This document shows positions 37,231 through 45,648 of a stretch of 64,000 nucleotides of DNA, one piece after another. The translations under genes and the position numbers were made by a program. The DNA is taken from assembly GCA_947447375.1 (NCBI GenBank), contig CANFJB010000003.1, forward strand, positions 179,311 through 243,310, written 5' to 3'. The notes beneath the pieces are model-generated. The model saw only the letters and a program-made list of their open reading frames with translations, was not told where the DNA came from and did not search any database. The DNA is from Bacteroidota bacterium (GTDB taxonomy: Bacteria > Bacteroidota > Bacteroidia > Flavobacteriales > Flavobacteriaceae). Position 1 is the first letter of the stretch; each line of letters starts with the position of its first letter.

Positions 37231-37857
37231 TTACTTACCATTATAAGAGGTCATCGTAATTTCTAACCCAGCTAGTCCAAATGATTTTATAATTTCAGAT
37301 GCAATTTCGAGTCGTTCAGGAAGTTTCGTTTTCTCCTCTTCATCCCAATTTCCTAGAACGTAATCCACTTGCTTTCCTTTTTTAAAAGCATCGCTGATTC
37401 CAAATCTAAATCGGGCATATTCTTGAGTATTTAAAACTTGTGTAATATTCTTTAAGCCATTATGCCCGCCATCACTTCCCTTTGATCGAATTCTAATTGT
37501 GCCGAAAGACAAATTCAAATCGTCAGTAATAATCAAAACTTTATCCAAACCTATTTTTTCTTTGTCCATCCAATATTTCACTGCTTTGCCACTCAAATTC
37601 ATATAGGTATTTGGCTTCAACAGAATAAAAGTTTTGCCTTTTATCATTAATTCAGCAACAGCCCCTAATTTTAAATTGTCAAAACCAGCACCTTCTTTAT
37701 TTGCAATAAAATCAAGTACTTTAAAACCTATATTGTGTCTTGTGTTGACATATTCTGCGCCAATATTTCCAAGACCAACTATTAAAAATTTATTCATAAC
37801 ATCCAATTTGTCTGACGTTTTTTCTACTCCCAATAAATTATTTAGCCATTGTATCAT
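37231..37857 (-). CDS. pth: Peptidyl-tRNA hydrolase
   Basis: Recycles peptidyl-tRNA by cleaving the ester bond. The family core starts FLIVGLGNIG (about 24-33), with catalytic His in NTRHNIGF (about 41), KPNTYMNLSG (about 80-89) and the DDLNLSFG Asp (about 112). The ATG at 37857 gives a 20-residue extension before the core. An internal ATG at 37797 would give the usual ~188 residues. The long start leaves a 14-nt gap to nadE, which fits an operon, so it is kept with reservation. Confidence 0.93.
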   Translation of the reverse strand: MIQWLNNLLGVEKTSDKLDVMNKFLIVGLGNIGAEYVNTRHNIGFKVLDFIANKEGAGFDNLKLGAVAELMIKGKTFILLKPNTYMNLSGKAVKYWMDKEKIGLDKVLIITDDLNLSFGTIRIRSKGSDGGHNGLKNITQVLNTQEYARFRFGISDAFKKGKQVDYVLGNWDEEEKTKLPERLEIASEIIKSFGLAGLEITMTSYNGK

Positions 37858-37871
37858 AATGCTAAAGTACT

Positions 37872-38678
37872 CTATTTATATTCTTTTGGAATCAAACACA
37901 CTGGTATTGGATTCATTTTGTGTTGATTTACCGTATTTAATCTTTTATATATTGAAAAAGCCTCGTATTCTCTGCCTGAAAAATCAGCTGCACTTTTACC
38001 ATTATTATCTTCTATCATAGCCCATTCTAACTCATCGTAACTGGCGCCAAGTTGCTCTTCATCTGATCGTGCATCGCCAAAAAGTCCATCCGACGGTTCA
38101 GCAATCAATATTGAATTTGGAATTTGTAAATAACGGCCTAAAGCAAAAACATCCGATTTCATTAAATCAGCTATTGGACTTAAATCAACTCCGCCATCTC
38201 CGTATTTTGTATAAAAACCAACTCCAAAATCTTCTACTTTATTTCCCGTTCCAGCCACTAAAAAACCATTAATTCCCGCATGATAATACAAAGTAGTCAT
38301 TCGCAATCTCGCCCTAGTATTTGCTAAAGCAAGGTGTTTTTTATCTTCATCTTCCCCAGTTGGAACTAATTTCACAAAATTATCAAACACCGAAGTCAAA
38401 TCTGTGTGAACACTTTGCACATTTGAGAATCTATTTTTCAACTGCTCAATATGCTCTTTTCCACGATTTACGTGATTTTCATTTTGATGAATCGGCATTT
38501 CAACACACAAAGTGGGCAATCCCGTTTGAGCACACAATGTAGAAGTTACAGCCGAATCTACTCCGCCTGAAATTCCAACCACAAAGCCATTGGTTTTAGA
38601 TGTAATTGCGTACTCTTTTAGCCAGTTCACAATATGTTGGTTCACTTTTTCAACCTGAATTGTACTTTTTTTAGACAT
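37872..38678 (-). CDS. nadE: NAD+ synthetase (ammonia-dependent type)
   Basis: Amidates deamido-NAD with ATP, the last step of NAD synthesis. The 268-residue protein has the ATP pyrophosphatase P-loop GISGGVDSAVTS (about 34-45). Carboxy-terminal motifs are AGTGNKVEDFGVGFYTKYGDGG (about 141-162, by position) and LMKSDVF. There is no glutaminase domain, so ammonia is used directly. Promoter box TATTTTTG (38716-38723, minus strand) is interleaved with the gldB promoter box. Confidence 0.95.
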   Translation of the reverse strand: MSKKSTIQVEKVNQHIVNWLKEYAITSKTNGFVVGISGGVDSAVTSTLCAQTGLPTLCVEMPIHQNENHVNRGKEHIEQLKNRFSNVQSVHTDLTSVFDNFVKLVPTGEDEDKKHLALANTRARLRMTTLYYHAGINGFLVAGTGNKVEDFGVGFYTKYGDGGVDLSPIADLMKSDVFALGRYLQIPNSILIAEPSDGLFGDARSDEEQLGASYDELEWAMIEDNNGKSAADFSGREYEAFSIYKRLNTVNQHKMNPIPVCLIPKEYK

Positions 38679-38707
38679 TTTTTGTTATAGTTTATAGTAC
38701 TGCAATG

Positions 38708-38723
38708 TATATTTGCAAAAATA
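38708..38723. promoter_or_regulatory. Back-to-back -7 boxes of gldB (+) and nadE (-)
   Basis: TATATTTG (38708-38715, plus) is followed without a gap by CAAAAATA, which reads TATTTTTG on the minus strand (38716-38723). Transcription in both directions would start within a few bases of the same point. Confidence 0.5.
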
Positions 38724-38733
38724 ATAATTATTT

Positions 38734-38811
38734 GGAGCTATTTCCTGCTTTCCGTTGCAATCTTTTTTTTTCGTACCTCAAAAAAAAGGATTTCCACTGC
38801 ACTCAGGGCTA
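38734..38811 (+). repeat. Dispersed hairpin element, copy C (short form, 78 bp)
   Basis: Strand follows GGAGCTATTTCC to GGGCTA. Conserved ends and a central stem of ATC-T9 against A8-GGAT. It lies downstream of the gldB -7 box and ends 13 nt before the gldB start codon, so it should be in the gldB leader. Confidence 0.82.
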
Positions 38812-38824
38812 AAAAATAAATACT

Positions 38825-39781
38825 ATGAAAAAATTGTTGTCGCTATTCTCGATATTGGTGGTTTTATCTTCTTGTGATAAAAAAAATAAAATCGAAAAAG
38901 AAGTCGAGGAAATTCCCGTTACCATAAAAGTGGAACGATTTGATAAAATTTTCTACGAATCTCCTGTGGAAAATCTTCAAAATGTAAAAAATAAATATCC
39001 TTATTTTTTTCCTGCCCAAACTCCAGATTCTGTTTGGGTGAACAAAATTAAAAATCCACTTTACAGAGAATTATATTCAGAAGTTCAAAAAAAATACTCC
39101 AATTTTGAAAAAGTTAATTCCGACTTAGAGTCGCTTTTTCAGCACATAAAATACTATTTTCCAAATACCAAAACACCAAAAGTAGTTACACTTATTTCTG
39201 AAATGGATTATCAAAATAAAGCCATTTATACCGATAGTTTAGTGCTTATCTCTCTTGATTTATATTTAGGTAAAAACCATAAATTCTATGAATTTCCAGA
39301 ATATTTAAAACAAAATTTTGAGCAAAATCAAATTATGCCCGACATCGTTACAAGCTTCTCTGTCACCAAAATTCCTTTTGGAAACAATAGAAGTTTGCTT
39401 TCGCAAATGGTTTATGCAGGGAAGCAATTGTATTTAAAAGACGTTCTATTACCTGAAACTTCCGATGCTGAAAAAATGGGTTACACCCCAGAACAAATTA
39501 CCTGGTGTCAAGAAAACGAGAGCTACATGTGGCGCTATTTCATGGAAAATCAATTACTCTACAGCACCGATTCAAAACTGCCAAGTCGTTTTATAAATAC
39601 TGCGCCATTTTCAAAATTTTACCTTGAAATTGATAACGAATCGCCCGGTAGAGTTGGAACTTGGGTAGGGTGGCAAATTGTTCGTTCCTTTATGAATAAT
39701 AATGATGTAAATTTGCAACAATTATTGCAAATGGATCCAATAGAAATATTTCAAAATTCAAAATACAAACCTAAAAAATAA
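38825..39781 (+). CDS. gldB: Gliding motility lipoprotein GldB
   Basis: A 318-residue lipoprotein required for gliding in Flavobacterium. Lipobox VLSSCDK (Cys about 18); the mature part keeps recognised GldB segments such as VERFDKIFYES (about 36-46), KYPYFFPAQTPDSVW (about 56-70), LYLGKNHKFYEFPEYLKQ and PGRVGTWVGWQIVRSFM near the end. Its stop overlaps the gldC start, giving the classical gldBC pair. The leader carries hairpin element C. Confidence 0.93.
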   Translation: MKKLLSLFSILVVLSSCDKKNKIEKEVEEIPVTIKVERFDKIFYESPVENLQNVKNKYPYFFPAQTPDSVWVNKIKNPLYRELYSEVQKKYSNFEKVNSDLESLFQHIKYYFPNTKTPKVVTLISEMDYQNKAIYTDSLVLISLDLYLGKNHKFYEFPEYLKQNFEQNQIMPDIVTSFSVTKIPFGNNRSLLSQMVYAGKQLYLKDVLLPETSDAEKMGYTPEQITWCQENESYMWRYFMENQLLYSTDSKLPSRFINTAPFSKFYLEIDNESPGRVGTWVGWQIVRSFMNNNDVNLQQLLQMDPIEIFQNSKYKPKK

Positions 39782-40119
39782 TGGCAAATTCAACTTCTGA
39801 AATTAATTTTTATATTGACTTAGACGAAAATAAAGTACCTGAAAAATTAAGTTGGTCGGCTCAAGACGGTGGCGTAAATTCTGAAGAAGCTAAAGCAATT
39901 ATGCTTTCCATTTGGAATAGCAATAACAAAGAATCACTGCGAATCGATTTATGGACTAAAGACATGCCGGTTGACGAAATGAAGCTCTTTTTTCATCAAA
40001 CTCTGGTTGCAATGTCTGATACCTACATGAGAGCAACAGGCGATGAAAAAATGTCGGAAACAATGAAAGATTTTTGTGATTATTTTGCAGAAAAATTAGA
40101 TCTGAACAAAACAATATAG
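39781..40119 (+). CDS. gldC: Gliding motility protein GldC
   Basis: A 112-residue cytoplasmic-looking protein without signal peptide. NFYIDLDENKVPEKLSW (about 9-25) and ANSTSEI at the start match GldC, which is encoded directly after gldB and increases gliding efficiency. Overlap with gldB by one base implies coupling. It is convergent with engB, with a 3-nt gap. Confidence 0.93.
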   Translation: MANSTSEINFYIDLDENKVPEKLSWSAQDGGVNSEEAKAIMLSIWNSNNKESLRIDLWTKDMPVDEMKLFFHQTLVAMSDTYMRATGDEKMSETMKDFCDYFAEKLDLNKTI

Positions 40120-40122
40120 TTT

Positions 40123-40743
40123 CTAAAACTGACTATTATTTTTAAAAACTTCCTGATTTACTTCGTCAATATATTCGAGTAATTCCATTTTTCCAGTCAT
40201 TTCAGTTGCTGAGGTGACAAAGAAATGAGGCATTTCAGCCCAATTATTGGCAAACATCTGTTTTTTGTAAGCAGCAATATGAGAGTTAATTTTCACTTTA
40301 CTGATTTTATCTGCTTTTGTAAAAATGATACAAAACGGAATTTCACTTTCTCCCATATATGACATAAATTCAATATCAATATTTTGAGCTTCGTGACGAA
40401 TATCAATTAACACAAATGCACAAACTAATTGTTCGCGTGTTTCAAAATAATCAGTGATAAATTGTTGGAATATCGATTTGGTTTTTTTAGAAACCTTAGC
40501 ATAACCGTATCCTGGTAAATCAACCAAAAACCAATTATTATTAATTAAAAAATGATTTATTAATTGCGTTTTTCCTGGTCTTCCCGATGTTTTTGCTAAA
40601 TTTTTATGATTGGTTAACATATTAATCAACGAAGATTTTCCAACATTTGACCGACCAATAAAGGCATATTCTGGCAAAAAGTCTTTCGGACATTTATCCA
40701 CTTCTGAATTGCTAATAATAAATTCGGCCGTATTAATTTTCAT
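40123..40743 (-). CDS. engB: Ribosome biogenesis GTPase EngB (YsxC/YihA)
   Basis: GTPase for assembly of the large ribosomal subunit. G1 motif GRSNVGKSS (about 28-36), G2 SGRPGKTQ (about 53-60), G3 DLPGYG (about 75-80), G4 TKAD (about 142-145) are visible. The start ATG at 40741-40743 (MKINTAEFI) is chosen because a TACCTTTG -7 box (40763-40770, minus strand) lies 19 nt upstream. A longer frame beginning at 40791 would include this promoter. Confidence 0.95.
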   Translation of the reverse strand: MKINTAEFIISNSEVDKCPKDFLPEYAFIGRSNVGKSSLINMLTNHKNLAKTSGRPGKTQLINHFLINNNWFLVDLPGYGYAKVSKKTKSIFQQFITDYFETREQLVCAFVLIDIRHEAQNIDIEFMSYMGESEIPFCIIFTKADKISKVKINSHIAAYKKQMFANNWAEMPHFFVTSATEMTGKMELLEYIDEVNQEVFKNNSQF

Positions 40744-40819
40744 AATCAATCTTGATTTTTTGCAAAGGTAGTTAAAAAAAACACCAAACAATTTTTGAAA
40801 TTATTTGGTGAAAATTATA

Positions 40820-41584
40820 TTATAAATTAACCTTTTTTAACCATTCAAGCATAATTTCGTTGAATTCATCTGGTCGCTCCATCATGGCGGCATGACCACA
40901 TTTATCAATCCAATATAATGTTGAGTTAGGTAATAACTTGTTAAATTCAAGCGCAACTTCTGGCGGTGTGACGGTATCATTTTTACCCCAAATAATACAA
41001 GTTGGGACATGCATTTTAGGTAAATCTTTAGCCATATTATGACGAATAGCACTTTTTGCAATAGTTAGTGTTTTTATCAATTTGATTCTGTCATTAGCCA
41101 TGCTAAAAACTTCGTCAACCATTTCTTTAGTGGCAATTTTAGGGTCGTAAAATACCGCTTCTGCCTTCTTTTGAATATAATCGTAGTCACCACGTCTTGG
41201 GTAACTGTCTCCCATTGCATTTTCGTAAAGACCTGAACTTCCTGTAATTACAAGTCCTAGCATTTTTTCTGGATACATTTTTGCATGATATAAAGCAATA
41301 TGACCTCCCAATGAATTTCCCATTAAAATCACTCTGTCGAAACCCTTAAACACTATAAAATCTTTAACATATTTTGCAAATGCTTTTACGTTAGTTCGCA
41401 ATAAACTTTGGGTATAAATAGGTAATTCTGGGATAATAATTTTATAGCCCTTTTTAGAAAAGTATTCGCCCGCAGACTCAAAGTTGCTCAATCCTCCCAT
41501 TAATCCGTGTAAAACGATTATTGGAGTTCCTTCGCCAGCTTCAAAATAGCGATAACGACCTTCTTTTTTTAAGACTTGTTCCAT
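40820..41584 (-). CDS. Alpha/beta-fold hydrolase
   Basis: A 254-residue protein from the ATG at 41584. Oxyanion strand IIVLHGLMGG (about 22-31), nucleophile elbow MGNSLGGH (about 88-95), acid Asp in GKNDTVTPPE, and catalytic His in CGHAAMMERP near the end are present. The substrate is unknown. A TATATTTG -7 box (41609-41616, minus strand) overlaps a possible earlier start at 41611, so the later ATG is favoured. It lies divergent from the dcw operon. Confidence 0.88.
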   Translation of the reverse strand: MEQVLKKEGRYRYFEAGEGTPIIVLHGLMGGLSNFESAGEYFSKKGYKIIIPELPIYTQSLLRTNVKAFAKYVKDFIVFKGFDRVILMGNSLGGHIALYHAKMYPEKMLGLVITGSSGLYENAMGDSYPRRGDYDYIQKKAEAVFYDPKIATKEMVDEVFSMANDRIKLIKTLTIAKSAIRHNMAKDLPKMHVPTCIIWGKNDTVTPPEVALEFNKLLPNSTLYWIDKCGHAAMMERPDEFNEIMLEWLKKVNL

Positions 41585-41850
41585 GTTTATATCAGCATTT
41601 CTATTTGACAAATATAGGATTAATATGTATTATTTTTTGATTATAAAATCAATTTTTTTTCTAATTCAAAATTATTTCTTCTAGAATCTCCTCAAAGTTA
41701 ATTTTAAGTTTCCAAACTATAAAATCTACATTAATTTTTTCTTAAACCTTATTTAACCATTAAAATCAACATTTTTAGCTGATTTTTAAAGACTTGTTAT
41801 TGAGTTATTTATAAAATAAAGCTGCTTTTTTTGCTTCATTTTTTAATCAA

Positions 41851-41896
41851 GTGGGAAAACTTATTAACAAAGTGGTATTTTGTGGTAAATTGTGGG
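41851..41896 (+). promoter_or_regulatory. MraZ operator (GTGG direct repeats)
   Basis: GTGGG/GTGGT at 41851, 41872, 41882 and 41892. The last three are exactly 10 bp apart, and the first is 21 bp upstream. MraZ is known to bind short GTG(G) direct repeats with about one-turn spacing in front of its own gene, so this is very probably the autoregulatory site. Confidence 0.8.
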
Positions 41897-41906
41897 AATT
41901 TTTTTT

Positions 41907-41914
41907 TATTTTTG
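41907..41914 (+). promoter_or_regulatory. -7 promoter box for the dcw operon
   Basis: TATTTTTG, 26 nt before the mraZ start, directly downstream of the MraZ repeats. Possible TTG -33 boxes give spacers of 14 or 24 nt, both slightly off consensus. Confidence 0.6.
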
Positions 41915-41940
41915 TCAGTATCATTTAAAAACAAGTAAAA

Positions 41941-42414
41941 TTGAATTCAATTATTGGAACATATGAATGCAAAGTTGATGCTAAAGGAAGGCTGCTTTTA
42001 CCAGCGCCTTTGAAAAAGCAATTGTCAGCCGCACTTCTGGATGGTTTTGTCTTGAAGCGTTCGGTTTTTCAACCTTGTTTAGAATTGTATCCAATGGCAG
42101 AATGGAACTTGATGATGAATAAAATCAACAAGTTGAACCGATTTGTGAAAAAGAATAATGATTTTATCCGTCGTTTTACTGCTGGTGTTAAAGTAGTAGA
42201 AATAGACGCTTTAGGTAGATTATTAGTACCTAAAGATTTGGTTGCCTTTGCATCAATTTCCAAAGATTTGGTGCTTTCTTCAGCAGTTAATATAGTTGAA
42301 ATTTGGGATAAAGATTTGTATGAAAATTTCATTTCTAATGATGAAGTTGACTTTGCAGATTTAGCAGAAGAGGTTATGGGTAATGTAAATGATGATGAAA
42401 ATGGAATATCATAA
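41941..42414 (+). CDS. mraZ: Transcriptional regulator MraZ
   Basis: A 157-residue DNA-binding regulator at the head of the dcw operon, with two SpoVT-AbrB-like repeats: YECKVDAKGRLLLPAPLKKQL (about 8-28, by position) and VVEIDALGRLLVPKDL (about 83-98). The DxxGR motif is present in both. The start is TTG; an in-frame TAA just upstream excludes a longer version. Its operator repeats lie 45-90 bp upstream. Confidence 0.95.
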   Translation: MNSIIGTYECKVDAKGRLLLPAPLKKQLSAALLDGFVLKRSVFQPCLELYPMAEWNLMMNKINKLNRFVKKNNDFIRRFTAGVKVVEIDALGRLLVPKDLVAFASISKDLVLSSAVNIVEIWDKDLYENFISNDEVDFADLAEEVMGNVNDDENGIS

Positions 42415-43297
42415 TCCTGTTTTATTAAAAGAATCTGTTGACGGACTAGATATAAAACCTGACGGAATTTATGTAGATGTGACTTTTGGAGGTGGTGGTC
42501 ATTCAAGAGAAATCTTGAGTAGGTTAGGTCCAAACGGCAGATTATATGCTTTCGATCAAGATGAAGATGCGCTTGCGAATTCAATTGATGACGAGCGATT
42601 TGTTTTAATAAATGAGAATTTTCGATTCATAAAAAGATTTTTACGATTTCACAATGTAAAAAGCGTTGATGGAATTTTAGGCGATTTAGGTGTTTCATCT
42701 CACCAATTTGATGTTGCTGAACGTGGTTTTTCAACTCGTTTCGAAGGGGAACTGGACATGAGAATGAGTCAAAAACAAGATCTAAACGCGTATAAAGTGG
42801 TCAACGAATATGATGAAGAAAATTTGAGAAGAGTGTTCCTTGATTATGGTGAATTAAAAAATGCACCTGTAATAGCTCGAGTAATTATTGAAGCACGTGA
42901 GTTGGAACCCATAAAAAATACAGAACAACTTAAAGTAGTTCTTGGGCGTTTTTTACAAGCTCATAAAAGTCACAAGATATTGGCTCAAATGTATCAAGCA
43001 ATACGAATTGAAGTCAACCAAGAAATGGAGGTTTTAAAGGAGTTTTTAGAGCAATCTCTAGAAATTTTGAAGCCAGGTGGAAGATTAAGTGTTATTTCTT
43101 ATCACTCATTGGAAGACAGATTGGTAAAAAGAATAATGAAAAACGGAATGTTTGAAGGTGAACCAGAACGCGATTTCTTCGGAAATTTTTCGGTTCCTTT
43201 TAAAACAATTGGAAAATTAATAGTTCCTGATTTTCAAGAAATAAAAAGCAACAATAGAGCACGAAGCGCAAAATTGAGAATTGCTGAAAAGAAGTAA
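42389..43297 (+). CDS. rsmH: 16S rRNA (cytosine-1402-N4)-methyltransferase
   Basis: RsmH (MraW) methylates C1402 of 16S rRNA. YHNPVLLKESVDGL (7-20), the SAM loop DVTFGGGGHSREIL, DLGVSSHQFD and the late SYHSLEDRLVKR are all diagnostic. The gene overlaps mraZ by 26 bp from the first ATG. An ATG at 42401 (MEYHNPV) is equally possible and would overlap by 14 bp. Confidence 0.96.
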   Translation: MMMKMEYHNPVLLKESVDGLDIKPDGIYVDVTFGGGGHSREILSRLGPNGRLYAFDQDEDALANSIDDERFVLINENFRFIKRFLRFHNVKSVDGILGDLGVSSHQFDVAERGFSTRFEGELDMRMSQKQDLNAYKVVNEYDEENLRRVFLDYGELKNAPVIARVIIEARELEPIKNTEQLKVVLGRFLQAHKSHKILAQMYQAIRIEVNQEMEVLKEFLEQSLEILKPGGRLSVISYHSLEDRLVKRIMKNGMFEGEPERDFFGNFSVPFKTIGKLIVPDFQEIKSNNRARSAKLRIAEKK

Positions 43298-43300
43298 ATA

Positions 43301-43651
43301 ATGAAAAACGGTGTTTATAGCATATTAAAAGCAAGATTTTTAATCAACGAAGAAGCGAACGCAGCAAAAAATTGGCGCTTCATCGTGTTTTTGATTCTAC
43401 TCGCTATAATAATGATTGCAAACAATAATAATGTAGATCAAAAAGTATTTAAAATAATTCAATTATCGGGAGAGGTAAAAGAGTTGCGTTCAGAATTTGT
43501 TGATCGACGTTCAGAATTAATGAAATTGAAAATGGAATCGACGGTAACTCAAAAAATGGCCGTAAAAGGAATTTTACCTGCATCAGTTCCGCCAGTTAAA
43601 GTAATTATAAAGAAAAAAGAAGAAAAAGGATTTTTTAAAAATCTATGGTAG
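43301..43651 (+). CDS. ftsL: Cell division protein FtsL-like
   Basis: A 116-residue bitopic protein: about 22 cytoplasmic residues, one membrane helix (about 27-42), then a periplasmic heptad region (about 45-85) for pairing with FtsB/FtsQ. Sequence identity in this family is low; the call rests on size, topology and position between rsmH and ftsI. It overlaps ftsI by 7 bp. Confidence 0.88.
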   Translation: MKNGVYSILKARFLINEEANAAKNWRFIVFLILLAIIMIANNNNVDQKVFKIIQLSGEVKELRSEFVDRRSELMKLKMESTVTQKMAVKGILPASVPPVKVIIKKKEEKGFFKNLW

Positions 43652-45648
43652 AGAATAATAAAAATATCATCCTACGAATTTATGTAGTTGCAGTTGTCAT
43701 CTTTTTAATGGCTGTTGCAATTGTATTAAAAATAACTAATATCCAATGGGTAGAGGGAGATTCTTTGCGCAAATTAGCGAATAAGCATTCTATTCAAAAC
43801 TTTGTTATTCCAGCAAATAAAGGAAATATTTACTCTGCAGACGGGAGTTTACTAGCTACATCAATTCCAAATTACAATATTCGATTTGATGCTTTAGCTC
43901 CTAATGATAAAGATTTTCACAAGTACATGAAACCTTTATCTGATTCTTTAGCGGTACTATTCAATAAACCAAGTAATTATTTTCATTCAGAATTAACGAG
44001 AGCAAGAACCAGTGGAAATAGATTTTACTTGTTGGCTAAAGATTTAAGCTACACTCAATACATGAAAATTAAAAAATTCCCGCTTTTCAAATTGGGAATA
44101 TATAGAGGTGGAATTATTGTAGACCAACAAGTGGTTAGAAAACACCCTATTGGTGAAATTGCTTCAAGAACAATTGGATATGAGCGTATTACACCTGAAG
44201 GATTGCCTGACGGAAAAGGAATTGAATGGGCTTTTAGAAAGTACTTAAACGGAAAAGACGGGAAAGTATTAAAACAAAAAATCGCAAAAGGGCAATGGAA
44301 ACCAATTCGCGATGTGAATGAAGTGGAGCCTCAAGACGGATTCGATATCATTTCAACTCTTGATGTGTATATTCAAGATATTGCACACCATGCTTTACTA
44401 GATCAATTAATTAAGAAAAAAGCAGAACATGGTTGCGTGGTAGTTATGGAAACTAAGACAGGTTATATTAAAGCAATTTCAAATTTGGGTAGAATTGCAG
44501 ATAATACCTATGCTGAAACCACAAATTACGCTATTCAAGAATCACACGAACCGGGGTCTACTTATAAATTGGCGGATATGATGGCGCTTTTGGAAGATAA
44601 AAAAGTAGACACAAGTACTACCTACAATACTAATGGTGGTATCGTAATTATTAATGGTAGAAAAGTCAAAGATTCTCACGATGGTGGTTATGGAATAATA
44701 TCATTGGGAAAAGGTTTTGAAAAATCTTCAAATACCGTTTTGGTTCAAGCTGTATATAATAGTTATAAAAATAATCCGTCACAATTTGTGAATCATTTAA
44801 ATGCTTATGGTTTAAATAAACCATTAGGATTATCAATTCAAGGAGAAGGAATTCCTAGAGTTCCTCAACCAACAGATAAACATTGGTCACCGATGTCCTT
44901 GCCTTCTATGGCTTTCGGTTACGAAGTTTCCATAACGCCTTTACAAACATTAACATTCTATAATTCAGTTGCAAATAATGGTGTGATGGTAAAACCACAA
45001 TTCGTATCTGAAATTAAAGAATGGAATAAAACCATCAAAAAATTCGATAAAATAGTAATGAATCCTAAGATTTGTTCTGATGCTACGATTTTAAAATTGA
45101 GAGCTGTAATGGAAAATGTCGTTAAACGTGGAACGGCAAAAGATCTTTATTCTAAGGATTTTTCATTTGCAGGAAAAACAGGAACAGCTCAAGCAAATTA
45201 TGCTTCAAATAGTGGTGCTGACAAACATTATATTTCATCATTTGTAGGTTATTTCCCTGCAGAAAATCCTAAATATTCTTGTATTGTAGTGGTTCACAAA
45301 CCTGACACTTCAACCAATCAATATTACGGAGCAGATGTGGCTGGTCCAGTTTTTACCAGAATTGCTCAAAAAATATTTACAGATTCTCCTACAAAAAACG
45401 TAGTTAAAAATTTAGAATTGAAAAATTCAAATCAAGAAAAAAACTATTCAGATTACTATACAAAAGCACAGGAAAAAAAGAATGTAATTCCAAATTTAAA
45501 AGGAATGTCAGGAATGGATGCAGTGGCTTTATTAGGGAATTTAAAAGTAAAAGTGAAAGTAATTGGGGTTGGAAAAGTTAAAAAACAATCTTTAAACCCA
45601 GGCGAAGCAATTAAAAGTGATACAATTATAACATTAGAATTATCGTGA
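43645..45648 (+). CDS. ftsI: Septal peptidoglycan transpeptidase (class B PBP) with PASTA domain
   Basis: A 667-residue FtsI/PBP3-type enzyme that cross-links septal peptidoglycan. One membrane helix (about 9-29), a dimerisation domain, and the transpeptidase domain with STYK (305-308), SSN (361-363) and KTGT (511-514). A carboxy-terminal PASTA domain (about 600-667, VIPNLKGMSGMDAVALL) is present, as in Spo-VD/PBP2x-like relatives. It overlaps ftsL and murE at its ends. Confidence 0.95.
   Translation: MVENNKNIILRIYVVAVVIFLMAVAIVLKITNIQWVEGDSLRKLANKHSIQNFVIPANKGNIYSADGSLLATSIPNYNIRFDALAPNDKDFHKYMKPLSDSLAVLFNKPSNYFHSELTRARTSGNRFYLLAKDLSYTQYMKIKKFPLFKLGIYRGGIIVDQQVVRKHPIGEIASRTIGYERITPEGLPDGKGIEWAFRKYLNGKDGKVLKQKIAKGQWKPIRDVNEVEPQDGFDIISTLDVYIQDIAHHALLDQLIKKKAEHGCVVVMETKTGYIKAISNLGRIADNTYAETTNYAIQESHEPGSTYKLADMMALLEDKKVDTSTTYNTNGGIVIINGRKVKDSHDGGYGIISLGKGFEKSSNTVLVQAVYNSYKNNPSQFVNHLNAYGLNKPLGLSIQGEGIPRVPQPTDKHWSPMSLPSMAFGYEVSITPLQTLTFYNSVANNGVMVKPQFVSEIKEWNKTIKKFDKIVMNPKICSDATILKLRAVMENVVKRGTAKDLYSKDFSFAGKTGTAQANYASNSGADKHYISSFVGYFPAENPKYSCIVVVHKPDTSTNQYYGADVAGPVFTRIAQKIFTDSPTKNVVKNLELKNSNQEKNYSDYYTKAQEKKNVIPNLKGMSGMDAVALLGNLKVKVKVIGVGKVKKQSLNPGEAIKSDTIITLELS

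Larger units (their letters stand above)
41585..41940. other. Intergenic control region between the hydrolase and mraZ (356 bp)
   Basis: Holds the hydrolase promoter (41609-41616, minus) at the left and the MraZ repeats plus mraZ promoter at the right (41851-41914). The AT-rich part in between (about 41620-41850) shows no gene or clear structure. Confidence 0.7.

Noticed and set aside
42069..42584. A 171-residue minus-strand frame across mraZ/rsmH
   Set aside because: Antisense to two well-conserved genes, with no family features of its own.
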